NCBI GenBank assembly: GCA_964397545.1
Contig: CAYNIW010000007.1
Location: 1-64,000, forward strand
Origin: JAFGIG01 sp964397545
GTDB lineage: Bacteria; SDB-A
Length of the DNA stretch: 64,000 nucleotides
Reading direction: 5' to 3'
Position 1 is the first letter of the stretch. Every line of letters starts with the position of its first letter. Shown piece by piece: positions 33,972 through 42,389 of this stretch. The position numbers were made by a program, and so were the translations under genes. A model generated the notes under the pieces. It saw only the letters and a program-made list of their open reading frames with translations. It ran no database searches and was not told where the DNA came from.

Positions 33972-34752
33972 TTTTTCCCCTTTTATTCCCGGACATCAAT
34001 ATTTCAGCTTTCTGTCTCCAAAATTTTTCCATTGTTTCAATGTTATCGCTATTCATAGTGAGTCCGGATTCTGCCATTTTTTCCTTAACAAACGCGAATC
34101 TCTTGTTGAATTTATCTATAGTTTTTTTCAAAGCCTCCGCCGGATTTACGTTTAAATGATTCGCAAGATGGACGGTGACGAATAAAATGTCTCCAATCTC
34201 TTCCTCTCTCTGAAGGTCATTTTCGCAAAGAATCAGTTCTGAAATCTCCTCGTTTAGTTTTTCGACTACTTTGTCCGGACTTTTCCAGTCAAAACCGGCT
34301 TCGGAAGCCTCTTTTTGTATTGAAGATGCTCTCTCGAGGATACATTTTCTATCCTCTTTCTCTTCAAATTTTCTTCTTTCCCAAATCTTCCTGACTTCCT
34401 CGGGCGTAGAGGCTTTATCCTCACCGAAAATGTGAGGGTGCCTGAATGTGACTTTTTCATCTATGCCCTTTATGACGTCTCTGACGTCAAACAGTCCGCT
34501 TTTTTCCGCTGCAGAACACATCATCAATATAACGAGAAGCAAGTCTCCCAGTTCTTCGCGAAGTCTTTCCGATGTCAGAGGTACCGCTTCCATGGCTTCA
34601 GACGCTTCTTCCAACAGGTGCCCTGAAAGACTTTCCAATGTTTGGGATTTGTCCCAAGGACATTTTTCTCTCAGCAGAGAAATCTTTTGAACAAAATCCC
34701 AGAACAGATCGCGTTCTTTTTCCATTTCGAATTTTACCAGAAAATCGGCCAT
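33961..34752 (-). CDS. mazG: Nucleoside triphosphate pyrophosphohydrolase MazG
   Basis: Hydrolyses NTPs, probably including non-canonical ones, to monophosphates. The 263-residue protein has two MazG domains: the first with LLEEASEAMEA and LREELGDLLLVIL (the EExxE...ExxD magnesium site), the second with LNEEISEL and REEEIGDILFVTVHLANHL. This two-domain layout is that of E. coli MazG. Its ATG shares one base with the gmd stop, and its 3' end overlaps guaB. Confidence 0.93.
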   Translation of the reverse strand: MADFLVKFEMEKERDLFWDFVQKISLLREKCPWDKSQTLESLSGHLLEEASEAMEAVPLTSERLREELGDLLLVILMMCSAAEKSGLFDVRDVIKGIDEKVTFRHPHIFGEDKASTPEEVRKIWERRKFEEKEDRKCILERASSIQKEASEAGFDWKSPDKVVEKLNEEISELILCENDLQREEEIGDILFVTVHLANHLNVNPAEALKKTIDKFNKRFAFVKEKMAESGLTMNSDNIETMEKFWRQKAEILMSGNKRGKNEK

Positions 34753-35858
34753 CAGAGAAGATTATCGGCAGAACCTCTCGAAGAGCAGTTAAATCCAGAT
34801 TTTTTCAGGGATAATTCCATTTGGACTATTCGAAGATCCGATTCAACCATCATTGTTATAAGATCATCAAGAGATACATCGGGTTTCCATCCGAATTTGT
34901 TTCTCGCCTTGGAACTGTCGCCAATCAACCTTTCGACTTCCGCGGGCCGGAAATAACCCGGATCCACACAAACGATTGTTTTTCCTGTTGCTTCATCTAT
35001 TCCGGTTTCGTCAATTCCTTTTCCGCGCCATGAAATTTTAACGCCGATTTTTTCTAGAGATTTTTCGAGAAAATACCTTACCGAGTGCGTCTCTCCGGTT
35101 GCTATAACATAATCATCGGGTTCATCCTGCTTAAGCATCAGCCACATAGCTCTGACAAAATCTCCTGCGTAACCCCAATCCCTTTCGGCGTCGAGGTTTC
35201 CGATGAATATTTCATTTTGCAAACCGTATTTTATTCTCGCGACCGCCCGAGTTATCTTTCTCGTCACAAATGTTTCGCCTCTTCTCGGAGATTCATGATT
35301 GAAAAGAATTCCATTGCTCGCGTGCAAGCCGAATGCTTCCCTGTAATTTACTGTGATCCAGTAAGAATACAGCTTTGCGACGCCGTATGGGCTTCTCGGA
35401 TAGAATGGAGTCATTTCGTTTTGTGGAAATTCCCGGGCTTTGCCGAACAATTCGCTTGTCGATGCCTGATAAAATCTCACTTTTTCCTTCATCTTCAGTA
35501 TTCTTATTGCTTCTAAAATACGAAGAGTTCCGAGAGCATCTGACTGGGCGGTATATTCCGGTGTCTCGAAAGAAACCTGAACATGGCTTTGGGCGCCGAG
35601 ATTGTATATCTCATCGGGTTCAATCCTCTGAATGATTTTTATTATACTCGAAGAGTCAGTCAGATCTCCATAATGAAGAAAAAGTTTTGCTCCTGGAAGG
35701 TGCGGATCTTCATATATGTGATCTATCCTTTCAGTGTTGAATATAGAGCTCCTTCTTCTTATTCCGTGGACTTCGTAGCCCTTTTCGAGCAGTAATTCAG
35801 CAAGATATGAGCCATCCTGACCTGTTATACCTGTAATTAGGGCTTTTTGATTTTTCAT
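34752..35858 (-). CDS. gmd: GDP-mannose 4,6-dehydratase
   Basis: Converts GDP-mannose to GDP-4-keto-6-deoxymannose, a precursor of GDP-fucose, rhamnose and related surface sugars. The 368-residue short-chain dehydrogenase has the NADP-binding GITGQDGSYLAE (9-20), the catalytic YGVAKLY (Tyr-xxx-Lys), and GRRGETF-like substrate region SPRRGETFVTRK. AAGGAG precedes the ATG. No fcl/rmd partner is next to it. It heads the packed operon gmd-mazG-guaB-hslV-hslU-mreD-mrdA. The last 20 residues (KKSGFNCSSRGSADNLL) are not conserved in the family. Confidence 0.95.
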   Translation of the reverse strand: MKNQKALITGITGQDGSYLAELLLEKGYEVHGIRRRSSIFNTERIDHIYEDPHLPGAKLFLHYGDLTDSSSIIKIIQRIEPDEIYNLGAQSHVQVSFETPEYTAQSDALGTLRILEAIRILKMKEKVRFYQASTSELFGKAREFPQNEMTPFYPRSPYGVAKLYSYWITVNYREAFGLHASNGILFNHESPRRGETFVTRKITRAVARIKYGLQNEIFIGNLDAERDWGYAGDFVRAMWLMLKQDEPDDYVIATGETHSVRYFLEKSLEKIGVKISWRGKGIDETGIDEATGKTIVCVDPGYFRPAEVERLIGDSSKARNKFGWKPDVSLDDLITMMVESDLRIVQMELSLKKSGFNCSSRGSADNLL

Positions 35859-35930
35859 CGAATCTCCTTTTTCCTTAACAATCTATATGTTTATTGATAC
35901 AATATACTCGGTAAATAATCAATCGCAACC

Positions 35931-37448
35931 GTGTATATGGACAAATTCAAATTAACCTCGGCTGAAATCAGCGAATTCGTCCTTCAGGACAATAAATGCC
36001 TTCTTATCGATGAAGGCAGAATACTCTATACCAACGAAACAATGAAATTCCTTTTCTCATCCGACCCGACGGGACAATCGGTTCTCGAGCTTTTTCAAAA
36101 AGAAGATTTTTCGGAAAGTTCAAAACTGAACAATCTTATGAGAAAACCCCAAAATTCTTATTGCTTCTGGCTCGGTGTTCACATGGTCATAGACAGGATA
36201 ATATATCCGGCCAATATCCTCGTGTCTTCTGTCGAAATCAAAGGCAAATGGATTTGGAGGCTTTACGCATTTTTCGACGTTGACGATTTTTTCAAAAAAT
36301 ATTTTTCGTCTTCTTTCCTCGATTACATACCCGACGCGGTAGCATTTATCGACACTGAAAGCTGTATAATCAGCGCCAACAAAGTTTTTCTTGAAACATT
36401 CGGATACCAGAATAAAGACGAAATTTTCAAGAAAAATATCGATCTGCTAATCGTCCCCGAAAATGAATTTTTTTCAGCCAAAGAACTGACTAAATACATA
36501 ATGCGCGGAAAACGGCTCGGAAAAGACGATGTTCCGAGGAAAAGAAAAGACGGCTCAATTATATGGGTCAGCATAGCGGGAGGTCCGATATATTTCGAGG
36601 ATGAAAACTACAATAAAAATAAAACCGACCCGATAGGCATAGTCGTCATATACAGAGATGTCAGCGATGTTCACAATTTACGCGAAAAATCTCTCGCCCA
36701 GGAAGCCAAAATACAGAATTTTTACGAACACAAAATAAAAGCGACTGAAGCCGATAACATAGGTTCGAGTCTCGACGTTCTCGCAGACGGTTTCGCTGAA
36801 AGCTCTTTTCTGGGAGTTCATTTCAACATAGATGTCGAGACAGGAAAATACATCATAAACAGAGGGCTTTTTGAAAACGAATCTTTCGAACAAGTTGTAA
36901 TGAAAACGATCAGACAGAAGTATAAGAAAGAGCTGATCTACAAGACTGAAAAGAGCTATCACATTCTCGATTCTTCGAGGATTTATTCTTCGAGCGCGGG
37001 CGGAGACGAACTAAAAATACTTTTCTCGCCTTTTCTTATGAATGAAGATATAAACGTCAACGAATTTCCAAAAAACTACATAATAGCTCTCTGTCTTTCT
37101 CAGAATCTTGAAGAAAACGAAGAACTCTTTTCCATTTACAGCCAGACAATACACATTTTAACCCAAAAAAGCATAATGAAGGAAAACTATGAAAATCTCC
37201 TTAAAACTGAAGTCCTGCTTCAGACCGCCGGCGCTGTTTCACACCACGTCACTCAGCCATTGACCGTAGCCATGCTTGCCATATCGCATGTTAGTGAAAT
37301 CTGTTCCGACCCTAAAACCTTAAAACAACTGAATATAGCAATGGAATCTCTTAAAAGAATGGAAAATGAAATCGAAAAACTGCGCAACATCACCGAATAC
37401 AACACAGAAAAATATATAGGGGATACTAAGATAATTGATCTGAACTGA
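35931..37448 (+). CDS. PAS-domain protein with histidine-kinase-like dimerisation helix, no ATPase
   Basis: A 505-residue cytoplasmic protein. An N-terminal PAS-like region (about 1-120) is followed by a clear PAS/PAC domain (about 130-250: DYIPDAVAFIDTESCII, FGYQNKDEIFKKN, and RKRKDGSIIWVSIAGGPI). A middle region of unclear type follows, and the last 90 residues resemble a HisKA dimerisation helix with AVSHHVTQPLTVAM as the H-box. There is no HATPase_c domain: the protein ends after a coiled-coil-like helix. It could be a sensor that regulates or is phosphorylated by another kinase, or a truncated kinase. The start may be GTG 35931 or ATG 35937. Its 3' end overlaps the convergent creatininase gene by 23 bases. 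Confidence 0.78.
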   Translation: MYMDKFKLTSAEISEFVLQDNKCLLIDEGRILYTNETMKFLFSSDPTGQSVLELFQKEDFSESSKLNNLMRKPQNSYCFWLGVHMVIDRIIYPANILVSSVEIKGKWIWRLYAFFDVDDFFKKYFSSSFLDYIPDAVAFIDTESCIISANKVFLETFGYQNKDEIFKKNIDLLIVPENEFFSAKELTKYIMRGKRLGKDDVPRKRKDGSIIWVSIAGGPIYFEDENYNKNKTDPIGIVVIYRDVSDVHNLREKSLAQEAKIQNFYEHKIKATEADNIGSSLDVLADGFAESSFLGVHFNIDVETGKYIINRGLFENESFEQVVMKTIRQKYKKELIYKTEKSYHILDSSRIYSSSAGGDELKILFSPFLMNEDINVNEFPKNYIIALCLSQNLEENEELFSIYSQTIHILTQKSIMKENYENLLKTEVLLQTAGAVSHHVTQPLTVAMLAISHVSEICSDPKTLKQLNIAMESLKRMENEIEKLRNITEYNTEKYIGDTKIIDLN

Positions 37449-38178
37449 TCCATTTGTCCAGATCTTCAAACATTTTTAAGAGGGTTTCGCTCAACCCCTT
37501 TTTTACAGATAAATAGAATTTTTCAGACAAATCCGGATTGTCTTGAGGAATGCCTCCGTTTTCGTCATAGACTATGATTGTTGAAGGAGAAGGGATGGCG
37601 TCAATCCCTTTAGAAGGCCGGTATTTTGGAACTCTTGACAAATAGTCCCATTTAACGAGTTCGGGTCTGATATACTGGATCATAGCCGTTTCGTCAACAG
37701 CTCCATGACCTCCTGTTTTTCCGAAGATTTGTTCCGGTAAATCCCCGCAGTTTATCCACCAGTGAATTGATATTACGAAAAGGCCGGTCTTGGAGTATAT
37801 TCTCGATGCTGCATTTTTCACTGAAGACATATTGCCGCCATGGCCGTTGTTTATAATGAGCTTCTTAAAACCTATTTTACACAAGGATAAGGAAATCTCA
37901 AAAAGAAGATTTTCAAAAGTCTCTCTCATCAGAGTCATAGAGCCTCTGTAGGGGATTAAACTGCCAGTCAAACCGTAAGGGACTGAAGGGGCAATCAGAG
38001 CATTTATATCTTCGGCTATGTCTTGGGACAATTTTTCGGGAATAATGACATCAGTGCCTAGAGGAGATATTCCGTGCGCCTCTATTGTTCCTACGGGTAA
38101 GATCACGGTATCTATAGAGCCTTCTTTCATCATCTCTGAAAGCTCCATATTGTTCAAATATAGAATTCTACGTTCCAT
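37426..38178 (-). CDS. Creatininase family amidohydrolase
   Basis: A 250-residue metal-dependent amidase. The family's metal ligands are visible: GTIEAHGISPLGTD (about 30-43), NNGHGGN (about 110-116) and HGAVDETAM (about 155-163). Members hydrolyse creatinine or act in riboflavin, F420 or redox-peptide maturation (ArfB, MftE); the substrate here cannot be assigned. It is the last gene of the minus-strand operon that begins with comM, three bases after a TPR gene. Confidence 0.88.
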   Translation of the reverse strand: MERRILYLNNMELSEMMKEGSIDTVILPVGTIEAHGISPLGTDVIIPEKLSQDIAEDINALIAPSVPYGLTGSLIPYRGSMTLMRETFENLLFEISLSLCKIGFKKLIINNGHGGNMSSVKNAASRIYSKTGLFVISIHWWINCGDLPEQIFGKTGGHGAVDETAMIQYIRPELVKWDYLSRVPKYRPSKGIDAIPSPSTIIVYDENGGIPQDNPDLSEKFYLSVKKGLSETLLKMFEDLDKWISSDQLS

Positions 38179-38181
38179 GGT

Positions 38182-39465
38182 TTAAAAATACTTCATTGCA
38201 AATATTATACCTGCCGCCGCGCCTGCGGCAAAAGATAGAAAAACAGCGATGGAAACAATTGAATTCAGAAAAGATACTTTTGCATCATAACGCTTTTCTT
38301 CGCGATAGCTCAATTTAGGTTCCGTTTTTTCCGGACGCACCCTTGCCCACAGAGTAGATTTTTCAATCTCATCAATTTTCTGGAATTTTTCAAATGAACC
38401 GGCTTTGGCTTCTTCTTCTTGTTCTTCTCCTTCAGATTTTAACATATCTTTCAAGGTTTCCTCGGTTACATCTTCGGGAGGAGGTGGAGGGATTTCAATG
38501 GCTTCTTTAACTTCTTCATTCTCAAAGGATTTTTTTTCAGACTCTGCACTCTCTACAGTTATCTGACCGCTGTTTAAAAGATCTCCTTCCCCAAAATCTT
38601 CTTCTTCGCCGGTTGTTGTGGATTGTTCTGTTTTTTCTTCTGGAGGAGGAGGAGGAGGGACTATGTTGTGCTCTATGAGTAATTCCTCTTCCGAAGTTTC
38701 TTCTTTTGCGGGAGGCTTCAATTTCGAGATGGTTTGGCTGATTTTTTCAAGGTCGGCGATCTGCTGTTCCGTTTTGGCCGAATCCTTAGCGGCTTTGAGA
38801 TTTATTTTTGCGATCTCAATATTTCCGAGTAATATATGGCAATGTATCGCTCCTACGAGACTTTCAAATTTCTTCAGTTGGCTTTCTGAACCTTTTTCAA
38901 AACAGTTCAAAGCTTTATCATATTGACCCTTCCCCGCGTAGAACTTTCCGAAAAGAGTCCAAAGATATGGATCATTTTTACTTACAGATAAAAGAGAGCC
39001 TATTTCTTCCGCGGCTTTTTCGTCGATTTCAGTTTCACCGAGTTTTTCGACAAATTCGACAGACTTTTTTAATATCCTGTTTGTCGTCAGCATTTCCTTT
39101 ATGAGGGAATCCGCCATATTCCTCTCTCCGGATGAGCTCTTTTGCAGGCTCAAGTTCTTTAATGTGAAATAAGCGTCGACATTATGGCCTAAAACCTCGT
39201 AATTAGCTGCTTGTATCACTATTTTTTGGGTCGCAGATTTCGAATTGTCGATGGCTATGGAAAAAGCGTCCATTGCTTTTTCTTTTTCTTTTCTCTTTGA
39301 ATATATGAGGCCTTTTTGATACTGCAAAAAAGCCGTGACGCTCTTGTCCATATCTTTTTCGGTTTTATAGAGGTTTTCAATTACCTCAAGAGCTCTTTCG
39401 TGCTCTCCTATTTTCCGCATTTTCTGGATTTCTTTTAATATCTCTTTAATATCGTTGTTTATCAT
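38182..39465 (-). CDS. TPR protein with proline/glutamate-rich linker and C-terminal membrane helix
   Basis: A 427-residue protein with TPR-like helical repeats over about residues 10-250 (for example DPYLWTLFGKFYAGKGQYDKAL), an acidic and proline-rich disordered linker (two PPPPP runs between about 265 and 330), and one C-terminal hydrophobic segment (about 403-424). It is therefore probably tail-anchored with a cytoplasmic scaffold domain. Its start overlaps the stop of the GNAT-like gene by four bases. A scaffolding role is likely; no enzyme motif is seen. Confidence 0.75.
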   Translation of the reverse strand: MINNDIKEILKEIQKMRKIGEHERALEVIENLYKTEKDMDKSVTAFLQYQKGLIYSKRKEKEKAMDAFSIAIDNSKSATQKIVIQAANYEVLGHNVDAYFTLKNLSLQKSSSGERNMADSLIKEMLTTNRILKKSVEFVEKLGETEIDEKAAEEIGSLLSVSKNDPYLWTLFGKFYAGKGQYDKALNCFEKGSESQLKKFESLVGAIHCHILLGNIEIAKINLKAAKDSAKTEQQIADLEKISQTISKLKPPAKEETSEEELLIEHNIVPPPPPPEEKTEQSTTTGEEEDFGEGDLLNSGQITVESAESEKKSFENEEVKEAIEIPPPPPEDVTEETLKDMLKSEGEEQEEEAKAGSFEKFQKIDEIEKSTLWARVRPEKTEPKLSYREEKRYDAKVSFLNSIVSIAVFLSFAAGAAAGIIFAMKYF

Positions 39466-40351
39466 TTCTGATTATTCATTTTGACCTGAATAGCACCTGC
39501 ATCAAGCTCTATTATTTTCTGACCCGAGTCCCTGAAACCGACTTTCTCCGCAAGATTCCAAAAAGACACGTTCATTTCGTGGACTAGATAGAGAGGTTTT
39601 ATACCGAGAGAGAAGAGCTCTGAAGCCAAAGACGATAGGACGTATATCGCCCATTTTTCCATTTCGGATTCAGTAAAACATTCAAGAGACAACTCTGCGG
39701 CACTGTCGGAAAGCCAAAAAACCGTAGAACAGGCTTTTGTGGTGCCGCCCGTGATTATTTTCACTTCCGCGGGAAATCCTCTTGAGTCGCGATTTATCAC
39801 GACTTCTCCTTTTGGTTTCTGAGTTCCAGCTACTACTGGAGACGAATATTCCATGACAGTATAAATCTCAAAAGTGTTTTTAGGATTTTTTATAAGTTCT
39901 AGATAATCTCTGGCGCTTTCAGGTAAATCAATTTTGTAACCTGAAAAATCCTTGTTTTCAAAGAGTTCGGTTAAAAACAAGTCAATAATCTTTCTTTCCG
40001 CTGATTTAATGTAGATTATCCTTCTGACATCGTCTATCGCGGAAATAAACTGCGATTCAAAACCTTTTAATCCGAAAAGAACCGAAAAAGGATTTTTATC
40101 TATGAAAAAGCCAGAAAGGGGGTCTGTGTGATTTTCAACAAAAAGCCCGGTATAAGGATAAGATTCCTTCTCAATCTTGAAAATTCTCTTANNNNNNNNN
40201 NNNNNNNNNNNNNNNNNNNNNNNNNNNNNNNNNNNNNNNNNNNNNNNNNNNNNNNNNNNNNNNNNNNNNNNNNNNNNNNNNNNNNNNNNNNAACAAAAAG
40301 CCCGGTATAAGGATAAGATTCCTTCTCAATCTTGAAAATTCTCTTACTCAT
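39462..40351 (-). CDS. GNAT-like domain protein, interrupted by a spurious assembly gap
   Basis: The minus-strand frame is open from the stop at 39462 up to the N run at 40192. It is continued from the far side by ATG at 40349-40351 followed by SKRIFKIEKESYPYTG. The same 55 bases stand on both sides of the gap. Removing one copy and the 100 N leaves 735 bases, exactly 245 codons with no internal stop, giving a 244-residue protein. A start at TTG 39980, as an automatic caller might choose, loses 70 residues. The C-terminal third (MNVSFWNLAEKVGF then RDSGQKIIEL) resembles the end of a GNAT acetyltransferase, with no clear acetyl-CoA loop. Function unknown. Confidence 0.75.
40192..40291. other. 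Assembly gap (100 N) flanked by an exact 55-nt duplication
   Basis: 40137-40191 and 40292-40346 are identical over 55 bases and abut the N run on both sides. That is what a de Bruijn assembler with k = 55 leaves when two overlapping contigs are scaffolded instead of merged. The true gap is probably zero, with an overlap. Confidence 0.9.
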
Positions 40352-40521
40352 TTTCAAACCTTTGAAAATTCTGTCTATTCATTGTCAAACCTTTGAAAAT
40401 TTTCAAATCTTTGAAAATACTCTTATTCATTTTCAAATCTTTTTATTCATTTTCAAATCTTTGAAAATCTTTTTACTCATTTTCAAATCTTTGAAAATTC
40501 TGTCTATTCATTTTCAAATCT
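40332..40521 (-). repeat. Tandem repeat (~30 nt, 7 units) across a gene junction
   Basis: Minus-strand units of the form AGATTTGAAAATGARTARR then R..ATTTTCAA, about 30-31 bases, with two shortened units of 18 and 20 bases. The first unit contains the last codons and stop of the lipoprotein gene (RFENE-TAG). The seventh contains the ATG and first codons of the GNAT-like gene. The units in between carry neither function. Confidence 0.8.
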
Positions 40522-40884
40522 CAAAACATAGTCTAAAACACCTTCTGAACCATATCCATATATTCGATAAGAATTTCCGTCACTTACGTAACCAACTTGA
40601 CCCCTTGTCGAAGGCATTCCGTCGACATAAGCAGGTTTACCTGAAGAGAAGGGGTTCGAAGCTAGGGGAAGGACGATTTCTGATATAGATAACGGACAAT
40701 CAGAACTCTGAGATTCAATAATGTAAAGATCAACTGCTTCTTTCAGCTTCTGCATATTATTCTTAACGGATTTGTCCTTTACGATTATTGATGCATCTAC
40801 CGCTGTTTCTCCTGAATATTGACCTGAACAGCTTACAATCAATAATATTGTTAAACAGGGAAGTATAATCTCTAAATGCTTCAT
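40504..40884 (-). CDS. Lipoprotein with pseudopilin (GspG)-like domain
   Basis: A 126-residue protein with a lipoprotein signal peptide (LLIVSC, Cys19). The C-terminal part, from KNNMQKLKEAVDLYIIES to NPFSSGKPAY and GQVGYVSDGNSYRIYGYG, matches the globular domain of type II secretion/type IV pilus pseudopilins of the GspG kind. The usual pilin N-terminal helix with its prepilin-peptidase site is replaced by a lipobox, so it is probably membrane-bound, not polymerised. It lies seven bases after tlpA; its stop lies in the first unit of a tandem repeat. Confidence 0.72.
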   Translation of the reverse strand: MKHLEIILPCLTILLIVSCSGQYSGETAVDASIIVKDKSVKNNMQKLKEAVDLYIIESQSSDCPLSISEIVLPLASNPFSSGKPAYVDGMPSTRGQVGYVSDGNSYRIYGYGSEGVLDYVLRFENE

Positions 40885-40890
40885 GGCCCA

Positions 40891-41481
40891 TCATTTCAAA
40901 ATGCTTTCTATCGCCTCCTCCATCTGGCTTTTCATTTCCGGAGAAAATCCGACGAATGATTTGACGATTTTACCTGAAGCATTGAGTATGTATGTCTGCG
41001 GAATAGCTCCGCCTCCGGGAACAAGAGCCATTGAGATAAAATCGCTGTTTGTAGTATGCAGAGTCATATAATTTATCTTGTTCGTTGATATAAAAGCGGG
41101 TAGAAGACCCGCGTTGTCGTCTACACTTATGCCTATGACAACAAGACCTTCTTCTTTGTATTCGTTCTGCAGTTCAATAAGATGGGGTATTTCAGCTCTG
41201 CAGGGTCCGCACCAGGTAGCCCAAAAATCAATGAGATATGCTTTTGCACCCATCGAAGTTAAAGACACTTCTTCACCTCCGTCAAGCCAAACGAGCTCAG
41301 GAAATGAACTTCCTGTCTTCATATCCGAATCTGTGAAGGAAGTGATGGTGAAAATTTCATTGTTCTCCGTCTGTTCAGTCTCGCCGTTCTGCGTTGATCC
41401 GCAAGTAAAAACACCTGTTAAAAGAGTTACGGCAGTAAATAGCAGTATCGCGCGTTTCAATAACCCTCCTTTATTTATCAT
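40891..41481 (-). CDS. TlpA-type thioredoxin-like lipoprotein
   Basis: A 196-residue extracytoplasmic thiol-disulfide protein. The signal peptide ends in a lipobox-like GVFTC (Cys27). The thioredoxin fold has YLIDFWATWCGPCRAEIPHL with the WCGPC redox site (about residues 90-94) and the cis-proline region GGAIPQTYIL. Such proteins reduce or rearrange disulfides in secreted proteins or in cytochrome c maturation. Its ATG overlaps the stop of the zinc-ribbon gene by four bases. Confidence 0.9.
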   Translation of the reverse strand: MINKGGLLKRAILLFTAVTLLTGVFTCGSTQNGETEQTENNEIFTITSFTDSDMKTGSSFPELVWLDGGEEVSLTSMGAKAYLIDFWATWCGPCRAEIPHLIELQNEYKEEGLVVIGISVDDNAGLLPAFISTNKINYMTLHTTNSDFISMALVPGGGAIPQTYILNASGKIVKSFVGFSPEMKSQMEEAIESILK

Positions 41482-42335
41482 CTAAACAGTATTTTTCCTC
41501 TTCCTATTATTGTATTTATGGCATCTCTAAAATAAACCACAGCTAATTCCCATTCCGCTTCTTTTACAGCTTCCTGTCTATAAAACTGAAGGGCTTTCTT
41601 GATCTCATTAAGCAGGTTCACCGGGACTTTTCCGGATTTAGCCGATTCATCGGATTCTTGGGGATAATACATTTTCAACTCGTTTACCACTCTGTTTGCA
41701 AGATTCCTCAATTTGTCCTCGGGCGTCTTAGGTATGTTAAAAAATTCTTCGAGTGACGAGGATGTCTGGGTAAAACCTTTATCCTTCTTCAGTCTCGCAT
41801 CGTCACTCATTCGCTCATCCCTTTTCGGGCTTGATAAAGAGCCTCCGGATTGAAGTGAAAAAGAATCATCAAATGTTTCCTTCGGCTTCGCTGAAAACTC
41901 CTGAAAATCAAAAGTTTTCGATGTTTTCAGATCCTGGACAGGATCCTTTTTGGCAGTCTGCTTTCCAAGGCCGAAATCATCAGAAAAACCCGGAAAATCA
42001 CTTTTTTTCTGTTGTAGAGGCATTTCGAATTCAGAACGAAACATTTCCTTTTCTTCAAGAATAGCTTCTCTCTTTTTCTGTTCAGTTGAGTTTTTAGCGG
42101 GAAAAACCGTGCGATCCGGTATTGCCTGATCCAGTTCGGTTTTTCTTTTAGAATACTTCTGGAATTCAGATTCAGCTTCTTCTCTGGAAAGTCTTGTGAG
42201 TATGATCGGCAGCGGTTCTATGAAAACAGTGAATATATTCCCGCATTCGATACACTCCACGGGTGCTCCGCCGTTTGGAACATCCGAATCCTTCACCGAG
42301 TATCTCGTCTTGCAACGTGGACATTCAATTATCAT
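41478..42335 (-). CDS. Zinc-ribbon (MJ0042-type) protein with charged linker
   Basis: A 285-residue protein. The N-terminal ribbon CPRCKTRYSVKDSD ... CIECGNIF (Cys5, 8, 28, 31) is the zinc_ribbon_5/MJ0042 domain often found at the start of bacterial proteins with a long low-complexity middle. Residues 60-200 are charged and probably disordered. The last 80 residues form a helical domain (RNLANRVVNELKMYYPQ). GAGGA precedes the ATG. Function unknown; it is coupled to tlpA. Confidence 0.72.
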   Translation of the reverse strand: MIIECPRCKTRYSVKDSDVPNGGAPVECIECGNIFTVFIEPLPIILTRLSREEAESEFQKYSKRKTELDQAIPDRTVFPAKNSTEQKKREAILEEKEMFRSEFEMPLQQKKSDFPGFSDDFGLGKQTAKKDPVQDLKTSKTFDFQEFSAKPKETFDDSFSLQSGGSLSSPKRDERMSDDARLKKDKGFTQTSSSLEEFFNIPKTPEDKLRNLANRVVNELKMYYPQESDESAKSGKVPVNLLNEIKKALQFYRQEAVKEAEWELAVVYFRDAINTIIGRGKILFR

Positions 42336-42389
42336 CTTTTCCTCGTCTATTAATTATATCAGTCATACAGCAATTTTTCACATTAAATA

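Noticed and set aside
40100..40357. Minus-strand frame across the second gap as drawn, with a second, out-of-frame reading of the duplicated 55 bases
   Set aside because: The frame downstream of the N run is an artefact of the 100-N filler. Collapsing the duplication gives the GNAT-like gene instead.
40332..40521. Possible CRISPR array (about 30-nt repeats)
   Set aside because: Units are contiguous, without unique spacers, and include codons of both neighbouring genes; no cas gene is near.
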